DNA of 18,891 nucleotides from Rickettsiales bacterium (GTDB lineage: Bacteria; Pseudomonadota; Alphaproteobacteria; Rickettsiales; 21-14-0-20-44-7). The position numbers were made by a program, and so were the translations under genes. This document shows, piece by piece, positions 1 to 8,168 of this stretch; positions within the stretch are counted from its first letter, which is position 1; the number at the start of each line of letters is the position of its first letter. The stretch lies in NCBI GenBank assembly GCA_023301015.1, contig JALZVI010000006.1, positions 1-18,891 on the forward strand, in the 5' to 3' direction. Below the pieces are notes generated by a model that ran no database searches, was not told where the DNA came from, and was given only the letters and a program-made list of their open reading frames with translations.

Positions 1-16
1 GACGCTCTTCCGATCT
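1..16. other. Illumina adapter remnant at contig end
   Basis: The first 16 bases, GACGCTCTTCCGATCT, are identical to the 3' end of the standard Illumina TruSeq read-1 adapter. Genomic sequence begins at or just after base 17. This is untrimmed library sequence and not part of the genome, and it marks the left edge as the end of an assembled contig. The gene starting at base 17 is therefore cut by the assembly, not by evolution. Confidence 0.95.
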
Positions 17-2305
17 TTGCGTGGAGGAGTTGGACTGTTTAGAGCCTCAGATAGAGTGACCCGAAAGGAATGGGAGAGATACACAGAAGCGCTGGAGGTA
101 GAGTCAACATTGCCAGGTATAAACGGCATTGGCTACATAGCATATGTTGAGGAAGAAGAGCTAGGTGAATACCTCAAAGACGCAAGGGCAGACGGCTCCC
201 CCAACTTCAAAAACCACCCTGAAACAGACTTCAATGATAAATTTGTTATACAATATATCTTCCCTGTCGACATCAACAAAGAAGCGATTGGGTTGGACAT
301 TGGCTTTGAAGCCAACCGACGTGAAGCGGCAGAAAAATCAAGAGACTCAGGCAAGTCAGCGATGACAAGAAAGATTTTGCTAGTGCAAGACTCAACAGCT
401 CAGCCAGGATTTTTGCTACTAATCCCCGTGTATAACAATTCCGACAATAGCATCTTAGAAGGATGGGTATACGCACCCTTCATAGGAAGCAACTTCCTAA
501 AAGACATAGAAAAATCAACAAAGGGGCTGCTTGCCATTTCGATATATGACGGAGCTGCAAAAGAAGAAAACCTAATCTATTCTAGCCCTACTAAAAACCG
601 GAAAGCAAAAGACGGATTAAACACACCCCTTAAAAAAACCACCTCAATTTCTTTGGCAGATAAAGAGTGGACAGTTGTTTGGGAGACCAGCCCCGAGTTC
701 TTTGACAGACTAAACAAATTAAGACCAGACATAGTCCTATTCTCATGCCTCATGCTAACAGGAATCCTATCATTCCTGTTCTTCCTCCTCTCAAGGCTAT
801 ACAGCTCTGCATCGGTTGAAGCCAAGAGAAACCAAGAGAAACTTGCAGAAGCAATAAAGTTCGAGAAGCTTATTAAAGACAAAAACCCTGACTTAATGTT
901 TGTCAAAGACAGTGAGTATAGAATCATTGACGCAAACCAATCCTTCCTAAACCTCTACCCCAAAGAAAAACAAGGCAAAGTTATCGGCTACACAACCCTC
1001 GAGGAATACAGACCTGAAGACGTTAAGCAATTTACCGAGCAAGACAGAATTGCATTTGAAACAGGCTTCTCAAAAACAGTCGAAACCCTTAAATACCCCA
1101 ATAAAGATATTAGAACCTTGTACACAACAAAAACTCGCTTCCATAACAGCGAAGGCGAAGCGTTCATCCTTGGAGTTAGCCGCGACATAACCGAAATCCG
1201 ACAAAAAGAAGAGCAGCTTATAAGCATCGGTAGAATATTAGAAGAATCAGTGAATGAGATATTTGTCTTCTCTTGTAGCAACCTCAAGTTCCTAATGGCC
1301 AATAGAGGTGCACGCGACAACCTTATGCACACAATGGAAGAACTCAACGAAATGACCCCACTCTGCATCAAGAAAACCATAACAGAAGACAAGTTCAAGA
1401 GAATGCTGCATCCCCTCCTTACGGAAGAAAAAAAGAAAGTTGTGTTTGAAACAACTCATACTCGCAAAGACAACTCCACATACGAAGTTGAAGCTCATGT
1501 CCAGACAATGGAGTATCAGGGCAAAAATGCGTTCTTCGCAGTTGTAATAGACATCTCTGACAGAAAAAAATACGAGAAGAAGATCACAAAATACCTAATG
1601 GAACTAGAGCGCTCCAACCAAGAGCTAGACGAATTTGCACAGATTGCATCCCACGATCTAAAAGAACCCCTGAGAGGAATTCAGAACCACTCAGCGTTCC
1701 TAGTTGAAGAGCATAGCAACGAGCTAGACGAGCTTGGAAAAGAGAAATTAGGCAGAATCAATTTCCTTAGCAAAAAAATGGAACGCCTAGTGTCCGACCT
1801 CCTTTATTATTCAAAACTTGGGCATGGCGAACAGGCGATTATGGATACAGATCTAAATGAGGTGGTGAAAAACCTTGAAGAAACATTCAGCGACAACGAC
1901 CAAATGGAATTACTTATTCCAGAAAAGTTGCATTCAGTTCGCTGCAATAAAGTTAGGATCACAGAAGCCCTTCGCAACTTAATTTCGAACTCGCTCAAAT
2001 ATAATGAGAACGAGGTGAAAACAATAGAAATAAGATCAACCAGCATCTTCAGAAACGGCAAAGATTCCATACTTCTTTCAATCAAAGATAACGGCATCGG
2101 AATCGACAGTAAATTCCATGAGAGCATCTTCAGAATGTTCAAAAGACTGCATAAAGAATCCGCTTATGGAGGCGGTAGCGGCGCTGGACTCAGCTTTACA
2201 AAGAAAATCGTAGAACGCCACGGCGGAGAAATATGGCTAGAATCTGAAAAGGGAGTTGGAACAACTTTCTTCATCTCATTGCCAAAAAAACAGGATAAGC
2301 AGTAG
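17..2305 (+). CDS. CHASE-PAS-PAS sensor histidine kinase, 5' partial
   Basis: This is a membrane-bound sensor kinase expected to autophosphorylate on histidine and pass phosphate to a receiver, probably the response regulator encoded 5 nt downstream. Numbering from base 17, residues 1-220 resemble the C-terminal part of an extracytoplasmic CHASE ligand-binding domain (GLFRASDRVTRKEW, then GINGIGYI). A hydrophobic membrane segment lies at about 239-260, followed by two PAS domains at about 289-395 and 402-515. The HisKA domain has phospho-acceptor His546 in the motif SHDLKEPL, and the HATPase domain has its N box near Asn658, DNGIGID at 691 and a GSGAGL G2 box. The protein is open into the adapter. 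The signal anchor, first membrane helix and start of CHASE are missing, so the TTG at base 17 is not a true start. The ligand cannot be inferred. Domain assignment is firm for the kinase core and good for CHASE. Confidence 0.9.
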   Translation: MRGGVGLFRASDRVTRKEWERYTEALEVESTLPGINGIGYIAYVEEEELGEYLKDARADGSPNFKNHPETDFNDKFVIQYIFPVDINKEAIGLDIGFEANRREAAEKSRDSGKSAMTRKILLVQDSTAQPGFLLLIPVYNNSDNSILEGWVYAPFIGSNFLKDIEKSTKGLLAISIYDGAAKEENLIYSSPTKNRKAKDGLNTPLKKTTSISLADKEWTVVWETSPEFFDRLNKLRPDIVLFSCLMLTGILSFLFFLLSRLYSSASVEAKRNQEKLAEAIKFEKLIKDKNPDLMFVKDSEYRIIDANQSFLNLYPKEKQGKVIGYTTLEEYRPEDVKQFTEQDRIAFETGFSKTVETLKYPNKDIRTLYTTKTRFHNSEGEAFILGVSRDITEIRQKEEQLISIGRILEESVNEIFVFSCSNLKFLMANRGARDNLMHTMEELNEMTPLCIKKTITEDKFKRMLHPLLTEEKKKVVFETTHTRKDNSTYEVEAHVQTMEYQGKNAFFAVVIDISDRKKYEKKITKYLMELERSNQELDEFAQIASHDLKEPLRGIQNHSAFLVEEHSNELDELGKEKLGRINFLSKKMERLVSDLLYYSKLGHGEQAIMDTDLNEVVKNLEETFSDNDQMELLIPEKLHSVRCNKVRITEALRNLISNSLKYNENEVKTIEIRSTSIFRNGKDSILLSIKDNGIGIDSKFHESIFRMFKRLHKESAYGGGSGAGLSFTKKIVERHGGEIWLESEKGVGTTFFISLPKKQDKQ

Positions 2306-2310
2306 CTGAC

Positions 2311-2766
2311 ATGCAAAAAACACAAACACATCAGGTTATACTTATAGTTGAAGACAGCGATGACGACTTTGAATATACATATCGCTCACTCCGCAATTCC
2401 AAACTCTCCAACATGATCCACAGATGCGAGGATGGAGACGAAGCTCTAGACTATATATATCAACGCGGAGTGTATAATCAGAAAAACGCGCCAGCCCCTA
2501 GCCTAATTCTACTAGACCTAAACATGCCAGGCCTGGAAGGAAAAGACGTACTAAAAGAGATCAAAGGCAACATTGCGTATAAAAACATACCAATCATCGT
2601 CTTAACAACCTCTTCCGAGAGCACAGACATGAAAGAATGTTCTGACTTAGGCGCCAATACCTACATTACAAAACCCATAGGCATAGACAACCTCTTCGAG
2701 GCAATTATGCGCCTAAAGGACCACTGGCTAGAAATTGCCTTCATACCAAACCAAGACCAACAATAG
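2311..2766 (+). CDS. Rcp1-like single-domain response regulator
   Basis: This 151-residue protein is a lone receiver domain with no output domain. It carries the acidic cluster at Glu14-Asp15 (VEDSDDD), the phospho-acceptor Asp69 in LLDLNMPG, the switch residues Thr99/Thr100 in VLTTS, and Lys121 in ITKP. The long helix-1/loop region and the ending LKDHWLEIAFIP are typical of the Rcp1 family, which commonly pairs with phytochrome-like or PAS histidine kinases. It starts 5 nt after the upstream kinase stop and lies 12 nt before the next kinase, so the three genes should be co-transcribed. With no DNA-binding domain it probably acts by protein contact or as a phosphate shuttle between kinases. 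Only a weak Shine-Dalgarno sequence is visible, so translation may be coupled to the upstream gene. Confidence 0.92.
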   Translation: MQKTQTHQVILIVEDSDDDFEYTYRSLRNSKLSNMIHRCEDGDEALDYIYQRGVYNQKNAPAPSLILLDLNMPGLEGKDVLKEIKGNIAYKNIPIIVLTTSSESTDMKECSDLGANTYITKPIGIDNLFEAIMRLKDHWLEIAFIPNQDQQ

Positions 2767-2778
2767 CAGGATTCCACA

Positions 2779-3492
2779 ATGCCTAAAACAGCAGAGCAAA
2801 AAGCAGAGCAATATAGAAAAGAACTAGACCAGTTCGCGCGCATCATCTCTCATGACATCTCAGCACCAGTGAGGAGCATCACGGGGAACATCGACCTCTT
2901 AGAGAGAAAGCTAGACAACAACATCGGCGATGATGAAAGAACCCTACTTGCCAACATTAAAAGAGGCAAAGAACGCTATATGGCAATGATGCAAGCCATC
3001 AATGACTACGCCAAATTCAGCCTTCGCCACACCCCTTCCAGCGAAGCATTTAGCGCTGCAAAGCTTGTTGAAGACGCGAAAACCGCGCTAATAAAAAAGC
3101 TAATTGCCCATGACGCAGAAGTCGATCTAAATCCAGACGCATTGCCACTAATTAACGGGGACGAAAAGCAGCTATATTTCGTCTTCTGGGAGCTTATTGA
3201 CAACGCCATAAAATATCGAGATAAAGACAGAAAACTTAACATCAAAATATCCTGCGAAAGCAACGACGAAGAGCATATATTTTGCGTAGAAGACAACGCA
3301 ATTGGCATTGAAGAGAGATTCTACGAGAAAACCTTCCAAATCTTCCGCAAATTACACCACGAGAAAGACTTCCCTGGCATGGGTGTTGGCCTAGCCTATT
3401 TGCAGCGCATTATTGACACTCACGGCGGTGAATGCTGGATAGAATCAGAATCAGGGAAAGGCTCCAAATTCTTCTTCACATTGCCTATTTAG
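2779..3492 (+). CDS. Soluble HisKA-HATPase histidine kinase
   Basis: This is a minimal 237-residue kinase with no sensor or membrane segment. The H box is at the extreme N-terminus (ARIISHDISAPVRSI, His25), and the HATPase domain fills about residues 115-237. The N box is intact (ELIDNAIKYR), as are the F box (FQIFRKLH) and the G2 box (GMGVGL). The G1 box, normally DNGIGI, reads DNAIGI: Ala174 replaces the first glycine (codon GCA, one base from GGA). ATP binding or turnover may therefore be altered. Its size and position after an Rcp1-like regulator fit a partner that reads or returns phosphate from that regulator (inference). The Shine-Dalgarno AGGA lies 7 nt before the ATG. The ending GSKFFFTLPI is the normal end of this kinase class. 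Confidence 0.9.
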   Translation: MPKTAEQKAEQYRKELDQFARIISHDISAPVRSITGNIDLLERKLDNNIGDDERTLLANIKRGKERYMAMMQAINDYAKFSLRHTPSSEAFSAAKLVEDAKTALIKKLIAHDAEVDLNPDALPLINGDEKQLYFVFWELIDNAIKYRDKDRKLNIKISCESNDEEHIFCVEDNAIGIEERFYEKTFQIFRKLHHEKDFPGMGVGLAYLQRIIDTHGGECWIESESGKGSKFFFTLPI

Positions 3493-3552
3493 TGTCCCCA
3501 AGGCCGCAAAAACATAAAATTTTAAGAAAATACCACCCAAAAGGGCTTCTTC

Positions 3553-3592
3553 TTAACGAACTATAAACCATGTTACTATTAAATTAATAGTA
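3553..3592 (+). promoter_or_regulatory. Putative operator/promoter of the chaperone-usher operon
   Basis: The 153-bp gap before the chaperone gene contains a perfect 9-bp inverted repeat with a 1-nt centre (TACTATTAA-a-TTAATAGTA, 3574-3592). It also has a CtrA-like element, TTAA-CGAACTA-TAAACCAT (3553-3571), which differs by one base from TTAA-N7-TTAACCAT. A -10 hexamer could fall inside the palindrome. The palindrome is AT-only at its core, so it is not a convincing intrinsic terminator for the upstream kinase. No clear terminator for the signalling operon is visible, so read-through into the pilus genes is possible. Confidence 0.4.
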
Positions 3593-3631
3593 TCGGTTTG
3601 CTTCTATGGCAACCATTCAAGCAAGTTTATT

Positions 3632-3640
3632 AAGGAGAGG
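3632..3640 (+). promoter_or_regulatory. Strong Shine-Dalgarno before a GTG start
   Basis: AAGGAGAGG lies about 5 nt upstream of GTG at 3646. This extended anti-16S match sets the start of the chaperone at a GTG codon, and a signal peptide begins at once after it. Confidence 0.75.
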
Positions 3641-3645
3641 TCCAA

Positions 3646-4482
3646 GTGAAAAAACTATCAATAATCGCATCAATTTTCACATTCATAATTGCCGTTGCGT
3701 TGGCTAGCCCTGCACATGCAGAAGGCCAGCTCTTCATCTCCCCTCAACGTGTTGACCTCAATAAGAAGGCCGCAGTTGGGCAGCTTCATTTGGTGAACAA
3801 ATCTGACAGCATCAAGCAATATGAAATCAAGATCATCAACTATGCAATGAATGAGAAAGGAAATCTTTCCGTCGTTGAAGAACTCCCATATTCAGCCAAA
3901 AAATTCATCCGCTTCTCACCACGCAAAGTTACCCTTGAAGCTGGAGAAGATCAATATGTCCGCGTTATGGCGCGCATGCCAAAAACTTTGGAAGAAGGCG
4001 GCTATCACACGCATATCGAATTCCAAGAAGTTCAAGGCGCATTCAACCGCAAATCCGATTCAAAAGATCTGGGCGAAGGTAACACCAGCTTCAAAATCGC
4101 TTCCACATACAGCGTTGCGATTCCTATTTTCGTAAAGAACGGAGCAGCAGAGGGCGCAGCAGACCTAATCGCCGCCAAAGCTACAGTAACTAAGGGCGCA
4201 AGCAATGGCTCTGTAGAAGTGGAAATGACCCGCAGCGGAAATGACACAACCTACAATCTCGTAAAAATCTATTATATCGACGCTTCAGGGGCTAAGCACA
4301 TCGCATCAACCCCAGCAAAAATCCCTGTCTATCGCGAAGCTGACAACGTCAAACGCAAATTCCAGCTCAGCTTGCCAAAGGGAGTTGTTTTCAATGGCGG
4401 CGAACTGCAAATTTCGCTACATGAGCTAGACAGCAAAGAAGAGGAAGCACCGCTAGATGTTGTTACTGCCACAATCCAGTAA
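3646..4482 (+). CDS. Pilus periplasmic chaperone (PapD-like fold)
   Basis: A secreted 278-residue protein. A lysine start and hydrophobic stretch lead to a cleavage site at about AHA|EG (residues 25/26). The mature part looks like a two-domain immunoglobulin-fold pilus chaperone: an early Arg (FISPQRVDL, Arg35), then IRFSPRKVTLEAGEDQYVRV and GGYHTHIEF in the positions of the F1-G1 region of PapD-like proteins. A strand of alternating hydrophobic residues (STYSVAIPIFV) could serve as the donor strand. Such chaperones fold pilin subunits in the periplasm and deliver them to the usher. The next gene, an usher-like protein, overlaps it by 26 nt, which supports the role. Sequence similarity to classical FimC/PapD is low, and it appears to belong to an alternative alphaproteobacterial lineage. 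The exact subfamily is not certain. Confidence 0.82.
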   Translation: MKKLSIIASIFTFIIAVALASPAHAEGQLFISPQRVDLNKKAAVGQLHLVNKSDSIKQYEIKIINYAMNEKGNLSVVEELPYSAKKFIRFSPRKVTLEAGEDQYVRVMARMPKTLEEGGYHTHIEFQEVQGAFNRKSDSKDLGEGNTSFKIASTYSVAIPIFVKNGAAEGAADLIAAKATVTKGASNGSVEVEMTRSGNDTTYNLVKIYYIDASGAKHIASTPAKIPVYREADNVKRKFQLSLPKGVVFNGGELQISLHELDSKEEEAPLDVVTATIQ

Positions 4483-7400
4483 GAGCGAGAAGCGCTTCAC
4501 AAATTACTTTGCAGTTGCATCAACATCTTTCGCCTTGGCTGCCACCAGCTCACTAGTGGCTCTGCCCGCCAATTCCGAACCATTCAACTTCACCGAAGAG
4601 CCAATAGAGCAAGAAAACCCATTCTTCGAAGGCAGCCCACCCGAGCAAGTTGAAGCCGTTAGCACCCTACCAGAACCCGCTGAAGAACCAGAAACGAGAC
4701 TTGAAGAAATTGCTGAAGACGAAGACGAAAACGCCGATTTCAACGACAACTTCCTCCTCCTCAAAGTCACCTCCGACTCACTCCTACTCAACAACGGACT
4801 CAGCGCCTATGAAGTTGATGAAGAGCTATTCTTCTCATTCTTCGAGCTTGTCGACACCGTCTATTTCCCCATCGAAGTCTATGATGAAGAGCAAAGCGCA
4901 AAAGGCTGGTTCATTGAAAAAGAGAACGACTTTTACCTCGACATCAAAGCAAACGCCCTAATCATCAAAGGCCGTAAGCAAAAATTTTCTGAGCAGGATG
5001 TACGCATAATTGACGGCGAAATCTATGTCAGCAGCAACGCCCTCAAAGACTGGTTTGGCCTAAGCTTTGACCTCAACTTCTCGCGCCTAACTCTTGACAT
5101 TGAATCAACCGAAAAGCTCGCTTTTCAAGAGGAGCTGGAGCGCAAAGAAAAATGGCGCAAGCTCAAATCTGGCGGACAAACAAGAGCGAAGGAATATGAA
5201 AAAGCCGAGCTTCCATACAAGCTAGCAGAAATCCCATCCTCCACCATAATTTTGGGCAGCAACTATAACGACACCGGCGGGCAGAAAACAACAACAGGCA
5301 GCTATTCAATCCAAGGCTCAGGCGACTTCCTAGGAATGAGCAGCGACTTCTTCCTATCTGGCACCGACGAGGAAGACATCTCCGACACCCGCCTGCGCCT
5401 ATATCGCTATGACGAAGACAGCGTTTTTGAAGGCACTGACATCAAGCAGTTCGAAATTGGCGACATCTCCCCCGCCCGTCTAAACCTTGCTGGAAGCGGC
5501 GGAACGGAGCGCGGCGCCAAGATCACCAACAAATCCCTCGGCCAAACCAGCACGCCAGACAACGTGTTGATCGAAGGCGAAGTTGAGCCAGGCTGGGAAG
5601 TTGAACTCTATCGCAACGGCGAGTTCATCACCTTCCTATCCGACACAAATAACGGCCGTTTTGAGTTCACCGACCTCACCCTAGAAGGCGGCCTCAACAT
5701 TTTCCGCATCGTAAAATACGGTCCGTTTGGCGAGAAAGAAGAAGAATTCCGCCGCTTCTTCATCGGCGCAGGAATCCTCAAGCAAGGCGAAGTGCGCTAT
5801 GAGGCATCAGTATCACAAGCAAACCAACCGCTACTTCCCACCACAATCGGCGGCTATGACCTCAGCGGAGATCACCGCATTGTTGCCAGCGCTGAATATG
5901 GCGTAACCGAAAATTTCTCAATCGGCGGCGGGTTCTATTCTGGCCCCATCCTCGACGAAAACCGCAATGCCGCCCTGCTCTCGAGCCGCGCCTCAATTTT
6001 GGGAACATACAACGCCCTCGATCATCTCGCCAATGACGACAACACATCAATCAGCTCATTCTCCAACCGCATGAGCTTTGCCGATTTCAACATCTCCAGC
6101 TTCGCCACATATTACGCTGGCTTTGACCAAGCCGAAATTGACACCGAGCTAGATTCCAGCATCGACATCAGCACAAATATAGACATGTTCGGCCTAACTA
6201 GCCTCAATTTGCGATTCGGGACGGAATATGAAACATTCCAGTCCGACAAAACCCGTCGCGGCTATTCAAACCAAGTTTCCACCATCGTCCAAGGCTTTGT
6301 TCTCAGCAACAAACTCAACTGGGACATCACCGAAACCGCAGGCTCAGAAGCAGAAACTGCAAATGGCGAATTCTTCTTCCGCAAACGCTTGAACGATCCA
6401 TTCTCAGATGAAGGGCACGACATTTTGCTGCGCACCAACTTCAACTACACAATCGAACCAGAAGCCACCCTCGATTCCTACACGGCCACGGCAGAAAAAA
6501 ACATTTCCGATTCAACCCGCGCACGCCTCAGTCTAGCGCAAAGCTTTGGCGATGCAGAACGAACCACCTACGGGCTGGGCTTGAACTATGCGCATGACTA
6601 TTTCCTAGCAGGCCTAAACAGCAGCTACGACTCAGAAGGCGACATGGCAATTGGACTCAATTTCCGCTTCAATGTTGGGCCAAATTATGAAGATGGCGGG
6701 CTAGAATTCATTGAAAATGAACGCGCGCAGCGTGGTAGCGTTGAGGCATCCGTCTATCTCGACAACAATAATAACAGCAAATTTGACGAAGGCGACGAGC
6801 CGCTGGAAGATGTCGCCCTAAAAAGCCGTTTTGGCGCAAAAGGCCAAACCAACAGCAGCGGCAAGGCCTACCTTCACGGATTCTCAGGCTACAGAACCGA
6901 CGATATATCCATCGACTACACCACCCTCCCCGACATTTTCTACGTCCCAAAATCAGACGGCTTCCGCGTTGTTCCACGCCCGGGCAACACTGCTCAGCTT
7001 GACTTTCCAGTGGTTGTGGGCGGAGAAATCGACGGCCAAATCACCCTCACATCTGACCAACTTAACCGCACCTACGACTTTAGCATCTTCGCCTTGGAGC
7101 TAGTGGATGGAGAAGGAAATCTGGTGAAAAAAGTTCAGGCCGATCAAACTGGTTATTACATTTTCGAGCGGATAATCCCCGCTGAATACACACTCCGCAT
7201 CAGCGAAGAAAGCATCGCCGCAGCAGAATATACTGGCCAAACTGAAACACCAATCGCATTCGATCCCGATGATCCAGTGCTAACAGGCACAGATTTCAAC
7301 GGAACTCTTGCTGTTGAAGCCGAGATGGCCGCAGCCGAAGCCGCAAAACTTGCTGCCAAAAATGCCGAAACACCAATCGACCAAACCACCGAACTTGAGA

Positions 7401-7573
7401 AGCTCGAAGCAGCAGAAAGCGTTGAAGACATCAAATCTGAGATAGAGGAAATAGAAGAAGCCGAGGAAGCCGAAGAGACTCAAGAAGAAATCATGGAGCA
7501 AATTGAAGCTGAAGAAGACGAGCCAGTCGACACTCGCCCCGTTATCAAAATATATGTAGAACCTTCAGCCTAA
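4457..7573 (+). CDS. Outer-membrane fimbrial usher-like protein
   Basis: This 1038-residue protein probably forms the outer-membrane pore that assembles and exports the fibre. It has an extended signal peptide (about 1-40, ending PANS), then an acidic Pro/Glu-rich linker (47-97). A globular N-terminal domain (about 99-215) comes next, and then a long region of alternating beta strands typical of an usher barrel. A plug-like beta domain lies near 369-428 (EGEVEPGWEVELYRNGEF). C-terminal beta domains include a Ca-binding-like loop DNNNNSKFDEGDEPLED (769-785) and a carboxypeptidase-regulatory-like repeat around 855-920. The last 100 residues are an Ala/Glu-rich, probably helical tail. It is longer than FimD-type ushers (about 830) and closer in layout to CS1-like alternative ushers. 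The ATG lies inside the chaperone gene with GAGGAAG about 9 nt upstream, suggesting translational coupling. Confidence 0.8.
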   Translation: MLLLPQSSKSEKRFTNYFAVASTSFALAATSSLVALPANSEPFNFTEEPIEQENPFFEGSPPEQVEAVSTLPEPAEEPETRLEEIAEDEDENADFNDNFLLLKVTSDSLLLNNGLSAYEVDEELFFSFFELVDTVYFPIEVYDEEQSAKGWFIEKENDFYLDIKANALIIKGRKQKFSEQDVRIIDGEIYVSSNALKDWFGLSFDLNFSRLTLDIESTEKLAFQEELERKEKWRKLKSGGQTRAKEYEKAELPYKLAEIPSSTIILGSNYNDTGGQKTTTGSYSIQGSGDFLGMSSDFFLSGTDEEDISDTRLRLYRYDEDSVFEGTDIKQFEIGDISPARLNLAGSGGTERGAKITNKSLGQTSTPDNVLIEGEVEPGWEVELYRNGEFITFLSDTNNGRFEFTDLTLEGGLNIFRIVKYGPFGEKEEEFRRFFIGAGILKQGEVRYEASVSQANQPLLPTTIGGYDLSGDHRIVASAEYGVTENFSIGGGFYSGPILDENRNAALLSSRASILGTYNALDHLANDDNTSISSFSNRMSFADFNISSFATYYAGFDQAEIDTELDSSIDISTNIDMFGLTSLNLRFGTEYETFQSDKTRRGYSNQVSTIVQGFVLSNKLNWDITETAGSEAETANGEFFFRKRLNDPFSDEGHDILLRTNFNYTIEPEATLDSYTATAEKNISDSTRARLSLAQSFGDAERTTYGLGLNYAHDYFLAGLNSSYDSEGDMAIGLNFRFNVGPNYEDGGLEFIENERAQRGSVEASVYLDNNNNSKFDEGDEPLEDVALKSRFGAKGQTNSSGKAYLHGFSGYRTDDISIDYTTLPDIFYVPKSDGFRVVPRPGNTAQLDFPVVVGGEIDGQITLTSDQLNRTYDFSIFALELVDGEGNLVKKVQADQTGYYIFERIIPAEYTLRISEESIAAAEYTGQTETPIAFDPDDPVLTGTDFNGTLAVEAEMAAAEAAKLAAKNAETPIDQTTELEKLEAAESVEDIKSEIEEIEEAEEAEETQEEIMEQIEAEEDEPVDTRPVIKIYVEPSA

Positions 7574-7575
7574 TT

Positions 7576-8160
7576 CTATTGGTAAAGAACCTTTACTCCA
7601 ATCGCATCACCACCAGAATTTGATGTTGAATAGCTACCAGAGTCTTCAATAGTGTTCGCAGGAATCATCAATTTCGCACCTAGCTTAAATGAATTTTGTT
7701 CCGCATCAGCGCCAATAGCAATGCTCAAAGACGTGCTGCCCAATCCACCACAACTAGCATTTAAGCCAGCAATTGAAAGCCTAACCTGCTCAACATTGAG
7801 CGTTGAAGTGCCGTTTGAAACAATCGCATTATTCTCACATGATATATTAATCATCTCACCGGCCGTTCCAGCAACTGACACAACACCCGCTTTTCCACTT
7901 GCTGGACAATCATAATCCGCCGTGTTTGTGCATGTAATACTGTCATCTGCACCCAAAGTCACCTCGTTCGCGCCAGCATTATTTGAAAAAGAGAAAACGC
8001 CAAACTCAACTTCTTCAGCCGTCAAACTCAGCGATTCAACGAACGAAACACTCGCATCAATCTGAACATCGTCAGCATGTGAAGAGCCCACATAACCAGC
8101 CACAGACACCGCTGCTGCTAGTAAAATCGTTAAGTACGTTTTGTTGGTTGTGTTTCTCAT
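7576..8160 (-). CDS. DUF4402 pilin-like secreted protein (subunit 1)
   Basis: A 194-residue exported protein with a signal peptide ending SSHA|DD. The mature chain starts with a strand, DVQIDASVSFVESL, matching the start of the 8879-9448 product. DUF4402 landmarks follow: EVEFGVFSF, GEMINISC, KLGAKLMI, YSTSNSGGDAIGV. Four cysteines are present, an early pair (ITCTNTADYDC) and a late pair (ISC...ASC), so two disulfides are likely. DUF4402 proteins occur next to chaperone/usher genes in Alphaproteobacteria, so this is probably a fibre subunit using donor-strand exchange. The stop codon is 2 bp from the usher stop on the other strand, with no terminator between. No Shine-Dalgarno is visible. A CtrA-type box and a TATAGT hexamer sit just upstream, so it probably has its own, possibly leaderless, transcript. 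Confidence 0.85.
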   Translation of the reverse strand: MRNTTNKTYLTILLAAAVSVAGYVGSSHADDVQIDASVSFVESLSLTAEEVEFGVFSFSNNAGANEVTLGADDSITCTNTADYDCPASGKAGVVSVAGTAGEMINISCENNAIVSNGTSTLNVEQVRLSIAGLNASCGGLGSTSLSIAIGADAEQNSFKLGAKLMIPANTIEDSGSYSTSNSGGDAIGVKVLYQ

Positions 8161-8168
8161 CTATTTAC

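Noticed and set aside
17..19. TTG as the start codon of the first kinase
   Set aside because: The reading frame is open into adapter sequence, and the protein begins in the middle of a CHASE domain, so the true start is off the contig.
988..1398. Open frame antisense to the first kinase
   Set aside because: It lies wholly within a well-supported gene and has a Ser/Leu-rich composition expected from reverse reading.
3574..3592. AT palindrome as a terminator of the signalling operon
   Set aside because: The stem has almost no G or C and is not followed by a T run.
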